Of a DNA stretch of 64,000 bases, positions 46,123 through 56,000 are shown piece by piece. A model generated the notes under the pieces. That model saw nothing but the letters and a program-made list of their open reading frames with translations. It was not told the origin of the DNA and ran no database searches. This DNA comes from Plectosphaerella cucumerina. Lineage: Eukaryota > Ascomycota > Sordariomycetes > Glomerellales > Plectosphaerellaceae. The stretch lies in assembly GCA_020746995.1 (NCBI GenBank), contig JAGPXD010000002.1, forward strand, positions 7,192,001 through 7,256,000. The letters run 5' to 3'. Every line of letters starts with the position of its first letter. The stretch's first letter is position 1. The position numbers and the translations under genes are program-made.

Positions 46123-47931
46123 ATGGAGCGACCGAACGACAGGCCCACGACGCCGTCGTCCATCCGCCAAGACGACCACCAAACGAAACAACCCGTACCC
46201 TCGAACAACACCAACGACCTCACCACCACACAACCCCTCGACGAAAAGATCGAGGTCATCTCAACCAAGCAAGATGCCCCCGATGACGAATACCCCTCGG
46301 GCATCAAGCTCGTCGCCATCGTCGTCGCCCTCATTCTCGCCATCTTCCTCGCCTCCCTGGACATGGTGCGCCTTGACCACCCTGACCCGCTGCTCGCACC
46401 CCACTAACGTCTCTATCACAGACAATCGTCGCCACTGCAATCCCCAAGATCACCGACGAGTTTGGCGGTTTGCAGGATGTCTCCTGGTATGGCGCCGCCT
46501 TCTTCATGGCCAACGGCGGCCTGCAGTCGTCCTGGGGCAAAGCCTACAAATACTTCCCGCTCAAATGGACCTTTCTCGCCGCCGTCTTTGTCTTCGAGGT
46601 CGGCTCACTCATCTGCGGCGCTGCTCCAACCTCGACCGCCCTGATTATCGGCCGTGCTCTGGCAGGCGTGGGCGCTGCCGGCCTCGGCACGGGGGCCTAC
46701 ACCATCATCGCCTTTGCCGCCCCTCCGTCCAAACGAGCCATGTACACGGGCTTCGTGGGTATGTCCTACGGTATCGCCTCCGTGTGCGGGCCCCTCCTCG
46801 GCGGCGTTTTTTCCGACTACTCGACTTGGCGCTGGTGCTTCTACATGAACCTTCCAGTCGGCGCTATTACCGTTATCATCATTCTGCTCTTCTTCCACGC
46901 TCCCGCGGCTGCCAAGCCCGTAGAGGCTACCTGGACCGAGAAGTTCCTGCAGATGGACCCTGTGGGTGTTACCCTGGTCATGGCTGCCATTGTAACGTAC
47001 ATCCTGGCGTTCCAGTATGCTGGCCACGACGCCCCTTGGAACAGCGGCCTCGTCATCGGGCTGATCGTCGCCTTTTCTGTTCTCTACATCGTCTTCGGTG
47101 TCTGGGAGTACTTCCAGGGTGAGCGCGCCATGCTGGTGCCTCGTCTGCTGAAGGGTCGCCCTGTTTGGGTCAGCTGTGCCTACGCCTTCTTCTTTTCAGG
47201 CTCTTACTTCTTGACTATCTACTACCTACCCATCTACTTCCAGAGCGTCAAGGGTGTCTCCCCAACCATGTCGGGAGTCCGAAATCTACCACTGATTCTG
47301 GGCGTCACCGTCGCCATGATCCTGTCCGGCTTCTTCGTCTCTGCGACTGGCATCGCGGCGCCTCTCAAGGTCGGCGGAGCTGCGGTTGCCACGATTGCCA
47401 CCGGTCTTATCTACACCTTCGACGACGACACGACCACGGGGGAATGGATTGGATACCAGCTGCTGGGAGGTATCGGATGGGGCGTCTCCTACCAATTGCC
47501 CATCATCGTGGCTCAGAGCAGCGCCGACCCTGCCGACGTGTCGACCGTGACGGCGATGGTCCTCTGTAAGTCTTGAGCTTTGTTGTGATGAGAACATTAC
47601 TCTTGCTAACTTCTTGACAGTCTTCATGAATCTAGGCGGCTCTTCCTTCATCTCCGCCGGCCAGGCCGCCTTTGTCAACACCCTGCTTAGCCGTCTGCCT
47701 ACCACCGCCCCTGGTGTTGACCCCTTGGACGTGGTAGCAACAGGCGCCACTGACATCCGGCCCGTCTTCTCGGCGGCCCAGGTCCCGGGCATCTTGGAGG
47801 CATACATGGGCGGCATCAAGCTTGCTCTCATCCTACCGATAGCTGCCACTGGCATCGCCTTCGTGGTCAGCGCGTTCAGCAAATGGCAGAAGCTGCCGTC
47901 GAGCGCCACCAAAGAAGCTGTTGCTGTGTAA
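46123..47931 (+). CDS. MFS exporter, DHA2 (14-TM) drug/metabolite type
   Basis: Predicted plasma-membrane proton antiporter of 565 residues. Exons are 46123-46365, 46422-47565 and 47621-47931; introns of 56 and 55 nt are GT-AG. Splicing gives LASLDMTIVATAIPKITDEF, the helix 1 motif of drug:H+ antiporters, which spans intron 1. The motif GRALAGVGAAGLGTGAYTII and motif C-like SVCGPLLGGVFSDYSTWRWCFYMNLPVG are also typical of the 14-helix family. The N-terminal 60 residues are hydrophilic. Intron 2 restores MVLFFMNLGGSSF. Members of this subfamily commonly export fungal secondary metabolites. As the first gene of the putative PKS cluster on the plus strand, it is a good candidate exporter of the product or a self-protection pump, which is an inference from position. 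The start ATG at 46123 is in CCCATGG. Confidence 0.9.
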
Positions 47932-48201
47932 TAGATGGTCTTTAGAGCTTCATATGAGTAATAGATCGTTGATTTCGTGGATATTCGGAAGCCCCGCCAT
48001 CGGCGCCGGCAACACGGCTCGTCGGCGTGGGGCAGCATCGCAGCTGGTGACTCCTCAGCGGGCCCCTTTTCGGGATGCTTAGAAATGAGAACCGGCGATC
48101 ACGCAATGCGACTTCTCGAGACTAAAAACTGCAGTGCAGCCAGCATGACATGGCTCATCCCAACATCAATTCCGGAGCAACAATAACCCAATTCAAGAAT
48201 C

Positions 48202-49133
48202 ATGTCGGAAGAAATCCACACTGGTAGGCTCCCTCCAAACCCATTGCGAACCCCTGCTGACCACCAGGCTTCTACTTCACCTCGGTGCGTCATCACGACA
48301 CCTACCCCGCCATCGACCCCAGAAAGAGGGACTTCTCCGGCCGTTACGTCTTCATCACCGGCGCATCAAAAGGCATCGGTCGCGAGACGGCGCTCGCGTA
48401 TGCTGCAGCGGGCGCGGCCGGCATCGGCATCGGCGCGAGGACCGACCTAAGTGACCTCGTTCCCCTCATCGCCGAGGCCGCACGCGCGGCTGGGAGGGCC
48501 GCACCGCAAGTCGAAGCCGTTGAGCTCGACGTAACAGACGAGGTCAGCGTCGGTCGCGCAGCCGCAGCCATCGCGAAGGCCTTCCCGCGACTCGACATCC
48601 TCATCAATAACGCAGGCTACCTCGAGAAGCGAGCCAAGATCGCCGACAGTGACCCTCGCGAGTGGCTCAAGACCTGGTCCGTCAACGTCACGGGTCCGTA
48701 CCTCGTCAGCCGGGCTTTCTTGCCTCAGATTCTGGACCCAGCGCGCGGCGGCGACAAGACAATCGTCAACCTCGGCAGCATCGCGGCGCACCTCGTGGCG
48801 CCGGGGGCGTCGGCGTACCAGACGAGCAAGCTGGCGGTGCAGCGTTTCACCGAGTTTCTCGATGCTGACCATGGGCCGGACGGGCTGCTGACATATGTCA
48901 TCCACCCGGGCGGCGTGGCGACTGAGATGGGCCTGCGGCTGCCGGTGGAGAGGCAGGTTGCGCTGACGGAGACGCCTAAGCTTTGTGCGGATACGCTGGT
49001 GTTTTTGACTGAGAAGAGGAGGGAGTGGTTGGCTGCGAGGTATTTGTCGGCGACGTGGGATGTTGAGGAGTTGCTGTCGAAGGAGGAGGAGGTGGTTAAG
49101 GGGGGAAAGCTTAAGGTGCGCATGATTGTGTAG
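48202..49133 (+). CDS. Short-chain dehydrogenase/reductase
   Basis: NAD(P)-dependent oxidoreductase of 295 residues. Exon 1 is only 22 nt (48202-48223, encoding MSEEIHT), followed by a 44-nt intron and exon 2 at 48268-49133. Splicing yields HTGFYFTSVRHHDTYPAID. The Rossmann start is YVFITGASKGIGRETALAYA, with NNAG at the expected distance. The catalytic set is Ser in NLGSIAAH and Tyr/Lys in YQTSK, so a classical active SDR is likely. The ARTD segment after the second strand suggests preference for NADP, which is weak evidence. Its place between an MFS exporter and an FAD monooxygenase suggests a tailoring step on the polyketide, as an inference. The last 150 bases are G-rich and C-poor compared with the start. 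Confidence 0.88.
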
Positions 49134-50163
49134 GAAATGTTGTTAGTGAACGGACAACCAGGCGGGAGCCCCTGCTGTAAACTGTCTACCTACGTTGTTG
49201 ATGATCGTTGACGGCCGACTCAAGTGAGAAGAGCACGGTAATGACTGCCCAGCAGTAGACACAGCGCATGGATGATCTGGCAGCCTCATCATATTTCCCT
49301 GGTTTGGAGGTATGAAGCCTAGCTTTCCGATGAACACGAAGTGCATCTCAAGTTGAGTTAGCTACCAGGTAGCCAGCTGACAGGCTGAGCCAGTTGACAG
49401 ACTAGACAGACCGACAGGGTAAACAAGTCCACAGACTGGGCAAGCAGATCACCATTTTCACGGCAAACAAGTAGACACGCCAATGTCTACACCAAGCATT
49501 TTACTCTGCATGTTTTTTTAACTGGTACCCTGCGAGACTTCTGATGATTCCATATAGCCCATGCCTGGCATAAAAAAGTCGGTGACAATGTGGCGCCACA
49601 CAACCTTGATTTGCAAACCACTCAGCTGAGAAGCTTTGGAACTTTATTCACAGTTTGTGAAAAAGCCTTTCTTTCGAACAGATGCGCCCTTTAAATCCTA
49701 CTCTGTGTTCGCTTCCAAAATAACAGTGGGCGCCGATTTCAGATGATCCCCAGTTTCTTGTTCCGTACAAGGTGTTGAAGATACGTTGGGGGACTCGCGC
49801 TCCAGATCAGCCCAGTCCATTTCGCTGCCTCGGCATGAGACTCGATCCATTTTTATGAGAGCCCCAGCAGAGATACCTGGACCGACAGCCCCTATATCTC
49901 GGCATCCGGCTGTTGATCGCAAAATAGGGGCTCGGCTCCACCGAGCAGCGGAATTTGGTCCCGACGTCACGAGCGGGTCCAGACAGCACAAGGCTTCATT
50001 CACAAAGCAGAGACCTTTAGTCATTAGCATGCTTCATCAAACAGACCTGCCTTCTAAGGGACAATGCCGACCGACGCCGAGATGAACAGGGGTTAGCCAA
50101 AAGCAGAATGCTCCATCCAGCCCGACCGCTCCCAACCATGGAGAGGTTGGCAAAAAGATATCC
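49134..50163. other. Intergenic region between SDR gene and tRNA-Tyr pair
   Basis: About 1 kb, AT-richer than the flanking genes. At 49361-49460 there is a stretch with many CAGA/GACAG/CAGCTGAC near-repeats and a small palindrome (CTACCAGGTAG). No coding gene supported. Confidence 0.5.
50152..50156 (-). terminator. Pol III terminator of tRNA-Tyr copy 1
   Basis: TTTTT on the minus strand, 8 nt past the tRNA 3' end. Confidence 0.75.
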
Positions 50164-50253
50164 TCCTCTCAACCGGAATCGAGCCGGTGACCTTCAGATT
50201 GAAAGAGATAAACAGTTACAGTCCAACGTGATAGCCAACTACACCATGAGAGG
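50164..50253 (-). tRNA. tRNA-Tyr (GUA anticodon) with 16-nt intron, copy 1
   Basis: Read on the minus strand from 50253, it folds as a full cloverleaf. The acceptor stem CCTCTCA pairs fully with TGAGAGG. The D arm is GTGTAGTTGGCTATCAC. The anticodon stem TTGGA pairs with TCTGA, the loop is CTGTAA with GTA after the invariant U33, and the T arm is ACCGG-TTCGATT-CCGGT. The intron (CTGTTTATCTCTTTCA) sits after position 37, the usual place, and tRNA-Tyr introns are near universal in eukaryotes. A T5 tract follows the 3' end. Confidence 0.9.
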
Positions 50254-50330
50254 GTTTGGTGGCAATCGGCCAAGGGAACAGGGCCATCAGCAGGGGGAGA
50301 CCTCTTGGTGAAGAAAGAGAGGCAAAAGAC

Positions 50331-50335
50331 AAAAA
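50331..50335 (-). terminator. Pol III terminator of tRNA-Tyr copy 2
   Basis: TTTTT on the minus strand, 8 nt past the tRNA 3' end, the same spacing as in copy 1. Confidence 0.75.
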
Positions 50336-50342
50336 TATTGGA

Positions 50343-50431
50343 TCCCCTCAACCGGAATCGAGCCGGTGACCTTCAGATGAAAGAGATAAACAATTACAGT
50401 CCAACGTGATAGCCAACTACACCATGAGGGG
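50343..50431 (-). tRNA. tRNA-Tyr (GUA anticodon) with 15-nt intron, copy 2
   Basis: Near-identical to copy 1, 89 bp away and on the same strand. The acceptor stem is CCCCTCA/TGAGGGG, so the one changed pair (T-A to C-G) is compensated on both sides, showing that both copies are under selection for folding. The intron differs by one substitution and one missing base. D, anticodon and T arms are unchanged. Confidence 0.9.
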
Positions 50432-51140
50432 ATTTGATGTGTTTCAGGGTGAATCTCTGTGATCATAGTGTGTGTGGTGGGGGCGTGGAGTGGCGATGCG
50501 GTGGAAGCCCTGGGTGAGCTCCGCTGTTAGGGCGCCACATGGGGTAAGACTCTGTGAGCGAGACAGCAGTAGTACTTCTCTGTCTCGGGCCTGGGCGTTG
50601 CATTCAGGTACCTCATGCACGAGGACTTGTCTTCATTGCGTTGGGATCAATGAGAAGATGCCCCTCCGCAGTGGTTTGTACGAGGTAACTGAATTCTTCA
50701 AACTGACTTGAATAAGTCCATCGTTCAAGTTTAGAAGTTCTTTGTGGCTGGTGGGAGGTGCTGACCAGGGGCTGAACACGGGGAAATGCCCCTGAATCGA
50801 CCGCCAATTCATTTCCATTCAGGGTGCAGCACCTGAGCACACCCTCCAGGCTCTAACTCGGAGACATGAGAGCCAGACTTCACGACGTCTATAAGATGGG
50901 ACCGATCAACTCGGGTGAGTCAATAGTCGGCTGAGATCCAAACTTCGTGGGCCGAAGTCAATCGACCCGGCCCCGAAAAATCGACACCCGCCGTCCGAAA
51001 AGGGGCCAGCAGCAATGGCGCAATCGGACATGCTGCGGCATCGGCGGAGCTCAACCCGCACCCATCACGAGAGACCCGAAAGACTCAATCATCCTGCTAC
51101 CGTCTCGGCCTGATCTCAATAAACCCCCAGAACTGCCACC
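50432..51140. other. Region upstream of FAD monooxygenase
   Basis: About 700 bp that must include the promoters of the minus-strand tRNA-Tyr copy 2 and the plus-strand monooxygenase. It is GC-rich near the start codon (CCCGGCCCCG at about 50968). No gene seen. Confidence 0.5.
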
Positions 51141-52666
51141 ATGCCAGCAGCGACAACCAGTACCCCAGAACCCCTGAACATCGCGTAAGCCTAGCCTCAC
51201 CCCCTGCCCCTGACCTCTACTTCAGCGTACTGACACCCCCAGCATCGTCGGCGCTGGCCTTGTCGGGGCCACGGCCGCCCTGGCCCTGGCTCGACTACCA
51301 AACGTCACCATCACCGTCTACGAGCGCTCCCCGGAACCACGAGAAGTCGGCGCCTGGATCGCCATGAATGTCTCAGGCAAGCGAACCCCCTCACCTTTTC
51401 CCCATTCAGTGCTGACTTCCCTCCAGGCCTTCGAGTCTTGGGCAACATCCTCCCAGACTACAGTCAGCTGCGAGACATCATGTACCAAGGCGAGACGGGC
51501 ATCAACCACCGCCACTGGCGCACCGGTGAGGCCCTCGGCATCTCCGAGTCTCCGCACACCGCCCCGGAGTACAGAGAGGGCCGGACGCACCGCGTTCCGC
51601 TGCACGAGCTTCTCCTGTCGCACGTTGAGCCAGAGACGATTCGCTACGGAAAGCACGTCGTGCGCGCAGATGTCTCGGGGACGCCCGGCCGGGGGAGCAC
51701 GGCGCTTACACTTGCGGATGGCGAAGTCGTCCACGCGGATCTTGTCGTAGCCGCTGACGGTATCTACTCTGTACGTTCATCTGTGAAGACGACCGGACTG
51801 AAACTGACGATTCCTAGAAACTCCGTAGGCAATATCTCCCCCAGTCCATCCCGACGTACAGAGGTGTAGTAGCGTACCGCAAGATCTTCCCCGAGAGTCT
51901 TCTCGCGCACATCAAGGACCTTCCCGAGGGCACATCCTCGTGGCAAAAGGGGCAGGGTGAGGTCATGTACATGTCCAAAGTCGGTGAGTTAAGCCCCTAC
52001 CCCCTTTTCACTTATCGACTGACCGACAGGCCTGGGGAAATATGGCATCGTGGCCATCGTGAGAGAGGATGAAAAGACCGCCGAGCCACTTTCATGGGGC
52101 CAGGACCAGGGCAAGCAAGGTATCGCGCGACTACAGAGACACTTCAAGGACTGGGACCCGATCATCACACAGGTCGTCTCGGCCTTGCCCGACATTGATG
52201 CCTACCGCCTCGAAGGCGCGGCGTGGATGGAGAACATGACCCGCGACGACAGGATAGCCTTCATCGGCGATGCAGCACATCGTGAGTTCTCTCAACCCCC
52301 AACAGTGGCAACCACTAAAGTGCATCCGCAGCAACCGCAGGCGCTTACGGAGCCGGCGCGACTTTTGGTTTCGGCGACGCCTGGGCCCTCTACCGCTCCC
52401 TCAACGCTTTCCACAGCGACAGCGACTACGACATGCCCGCTGCTTTGGACCTGTTCAACCGCACCCGTCGACCGTTCCTGGAACGTGTCGAGAGGCAGCT
52501 GTCCTATGACCGGAAGACGGCCGCTTACATCGCGGCGGCGCCGGATGAGGAGACATGGATCGCGAGATGGCGGGAACGTTTTAGTCCGAACTGGTGGATG
52601 CTCGAGCATGATGTTGAAGCGGAGTGGCAGAAGGTGTATTCGGAGGTGTTGCATGAGCGGGCATAG
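51141..52666 (+). CDS. FAD-dependent monooxygenase (salicylate-hydroxylase-like)
   Basis: Flavin monooxygenase of 424 residues in six exons: 51141-51184, 51243-51376, 51427-51770, 51818-51983, 52030-52281 and 52332-52666. The FAD/NADPH motifs are IVGAGLVGATAALALAR at the N-terminus, DLVVAADGIYSKLR across intron 3, and GDAAHPTAGAYGAG across intron 5; each is restored only by splicing. Intron 2 (51377-51426) has a GC donor (CAG before GCAAGC); using the nearby GT breaks the frame. Residues between the motifs include TYRGVVAYRKIFPE, the central sheet of the class. Such enzymes hydroxylate or decarboxylate aromatic or enolic substrates. Next to a highly reducing PKS, it is a likely tailoring oxidase, as an inference. 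The start ATG is in GCCACCATGCC. Confidence 0.87.
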
Positions 52667-52911
52667 GACTCATGGAGGACTGGGTCACGATCGGAGAACC
52701 AAAGGGCGGGTTCAGCGAGGTCGGGTCACTACCACATAAGCCGACTAATGACTTCCATGAACGAATGATCAAGGCTCGGTTCGTGCAAAGGTCGAATACG
52801 ATTGCAACCCGAAGTCATCTCGCTGCGCAGCGCTGGACGACGAGTCCTGACGTAAAATGTTTTTCACAATCAAATACATAATCCTAATCAGACCTTGTCC
52901 TGTCATCCAAT

Positions 52912-53011
52912 GGTCGCTTAACTCAGTTGGTTAGAGTGTCGTACTAATAACCGGTGTCCTGCACCTGGTCCTTACATGCGAAAGTCGCCAGTTCGATCCT
53001 GGTAGTGACCA
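52912..53011 (+). tRNA. tRNA-Ile (AAU anticodon) with 26-nt intron
   Basis: Cloverleaf: acceptor GGTCGCT pairs with AGTGACC, with one G-T pair. The D arm is ACTCAGTTGGTTAGAGT. The anticodon stem TCGTA pairs with TGCGA, and the loop CTAATA-A carries AAT after U33. The T arm is GCCAG-TTCGATC-CTGGT. The intron is about 26 nt, inserted after position 37. Termination tracts follow. It lies between two cluster genes, 58 bp from the PKS stop codon on the other strand. Confidence 0.88.
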
Positions 53012-53014
53012 TTG

Positions 53015-53025
53015 TTTTGCTTTTT
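53015..53025 (+). terminator. Pol III termination tracts of tRNA-Ile
   Basis: TTTT at 53015-53018 and TTTTT at 53021-53025, directly after the tRNA. Confidence 0.75.
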
Positions 53026-53069
53026 GCCCTTCAGTTCCCACCTCACGTCCTTTTTTGCCCCAAACATCC

Positions 53070-56000
53070 TCACACATCCTTCATCTCCAGCGCCTTGACA
53101 ACACGCGTCTGGTGCGCTATTCCCCGCGACAGCTCCCCGATACTCTGGCTCCCCAGGAGCTGCAGAACCGGCACCGTCACCTCAATCTCGCTCGCGATCC
53201 AGTTGCGCATCTCCTACATCGCCGTCACGTCAGTTCAAGTTCACCCAAGGGCTGGGGGCTTCTCGCAACTCACCACTGCAATCAGGGAATCGAGCCCGTA
53301 CTGGCTCATCGGGCGTCCCACGTCGACGTCCTCGGCCGTCACCATCAGCAGACTGCACGTCTTGGCCAGCACAGCCGCAGACACAAGGCCTTCAACCTCC
53401 TCGACTGTCGTCGCCTTCTTCAGTAGCGCGCGCACCCGTAATGCGCCGGCTGACCCTCCACTGCCCTTCGCACCCCCTCTCGCCGATACCTCCCCGGCTG
53501 CCCTGGCGACAGCCGCCCGGCGAAGCAGCGACATGACCGGCGTGCCGTAGACGAGCGAGTCACTGCCCCCATCAGCCTCGCCTACGCCTGCGACGACGCT
53601 CTTCGCCCAGGACGGCCTCGCCACCGCCGCCTCAAGGACAGCCATGCACTCCTCGGGCGATACCGCAGCATAGCCCTGCGCTTCCAGGCTGCGTCGAACG
53701 TCGACGTGCCGCGCCACATGGCCTACGCCGCCCACCATGCCCAGATCGACAGACACAGCCGGCAGGCCGAGCTGCTCTCGACGATACGCGGCAAACGCAT
53801 CTTGGAACGATGAAGCAGCCGTGTAGGCGGCCTGACTTGCGTTACCGACAATCCCCGCTGCCGAGGAGAAGAGGACAAAGTGATCCATGTCGCGCGGGAG
53901 CAGCTCGTGCAGGTTCCACGTCGCGTGCACTTTGGGCCGCAAGCCTGTGGCGTACGTCGCCGCCGTCATGTTGCTGAACAGGTCGCTTGCGAAATTGCTG
54001 CCGGCGTGGAAAAGGCCCTTGATCGGCGGGAGGGAGGCAGCGTCCGTAAGACACGAGGAGAGCTTGTTCTTGTCGGCAACATCGCACTCAAACACATGCA
54101 CGGCCGCACCAAGTTGCCGCATCTTGTCGACGGCTGCCTTTGCCGAGGCACTCCTGGCGCCGCTGGGCGACATGAAAATCAGGTTCTTGGCCCCCAGCTC
54201 GATCATCCTGAGCGCCCAAGCCTGGCCGATGCCGCCGAGACCACCGACGAGGAGATAGCTCGCGTCAGGACGGAACCTCGGTCGAATCTCCTTCTGCGGC
54301 ATAACCTACCCACGCGGAATGTCAGTTATCTTCGATCCAAACTCCCCGTCACCTCACTCAAGGGACACTCACCATAACGCGGTCAGTAGGCGTCGGCTTG
54401 ATCACCAGCTTTCCCATATGCCGACCCGTCTGCATCGTCCTCAACGCTGTCTGCAAGTCTTCCATCCCATACACCGCCACAGGCTGCGGCGGCAAGGCCT
54501 TCCCAGCAGCCACCAGACCAACAGCCTCCCTCTGCACCGCCGCCGCCTCCTCCGGCCGCTCTCGTATCACCGCGGCGAGATCGACGGCCGCAAAGGTGAC
54601 GTTCCTCGCGAACCCGGCCATATCCAACCTCGAGTTGACGGCAAAGTCGCGCTTGCCGAGCTCGATGAACCGCCCAAACGAGGCGATGCACGCCCACGTC
54701 GCGCGGAGCAGCTCGGACGAGAGTGAGTTGAAGACAACGTCGACACCCCTGCCGTTTGTGGCGCGCATGATGCCGCTTTCAAAGGAGACGTCGCGGCTGG
54801 AGAAGATGTGGTCCTCAGACACAGCGAGCTTCTCCATGACAAATTGCTTCTTAGCGGCCGTGCCGACGGTCACGTACACCTCGGCGCCTGCGAGACGACA
54901 GAGCGTCACCAGGGCTTGTCCGAGGCCCCCAGCCGCACAATGGATGAGGACCGTCTCCCCGGCCGTCAGGCGCGCAACTCGCAGGGCATACACAGCCGTC
55001 GAGTAGACAATAGGCAGCGCCGCAGCCTCCTCGGCGGAGATTCCGTCGGGAATCGGGGACACAAACATCTCGCGGGTCCTCGCGAGCGTCGAGAAGGTGC
55101 CAAACGCTTGCGCGAGGACTCGATCGCCAACCCTGACGGACTTGACTCCAGGGCCGATCCTGGCAACGACGCCGCTGCACTCAGCGCCGAGGTCATACGT
55201 CTCAATTTGTCCCATGGCCTAGGTGGCGGATTAGCAAAGCGTTCGAATTCAGGTTAGGCGACTTACCATCATGACGTCCCGGAAATTGAGGGCCGTCGCT
55301 TGCACCTCAATATCGACCTCGTCCCCCTCGGGCGCCATGCCTTCATCGTCAACAAAATACAAACTATCCAACAGCCCCGGTTTATCGACCCTCAACTTCA
55401 GCGATCGACCAGGTTGGACAAAAGGCTGCATCTCGGGAACGAGGGTATCCAGCGTTGATGCGACAGCCCGGCTGAACGTGTCCTCCTTCTCGCAGCGCCG
55501 GATCATCACGACGCCCCCACGCTCCGAGAAGTCGAGATCTCTCTGGATGCCGGAGCGAACTGCGTCAAGCACCTGCGATATGGTACTCGCAGCTTCCTGC
55601 TCGCTCCGATCGGGGTCTAGGTCGAGATGTGCAAGCAAGCCTCCAACTTCAGCGCGCAGCGTGGCCAACAGGCCACTCACCAGGTTGAGGTTCGGGTTGA
55701 CGGACCTGGCGCCCCGCGTCACCCAGAGCACAACATCTCTGTTGAGGAGGATGCTTCTGATCCTGTCGAGGTCTTGGTCTGTGGGGTTCTTCAGGATGGA
55801 AGTGAAGAGCTCGGCAATGACAACGACCGAGTCGGCAAATTGGTTGTCCTGGATCGTCTGGTTGTCCTGGACCGTCCGCACACCGACCCGTCCTGGCAGA
55901 CAGTCCCTCAAGGCCCTGACGACAGGGCTGTCAATGTCAGCCTCTGCCGCCACCACCACCGACAAGCCCGGCTCGCTCGCCCCATCGGCCTCGCCCACCC

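Noticed and set aside
50164..50431. Reading the tRNA pair as tRNA-Gln (CTG)
   Set aside because: CTG is present in the loop region, but the base before it is A, not the invariant U33. With U33 in place the anticodon is GTA and the stem TTGGA/TCTGA closes, giving tRNA-Tyr.
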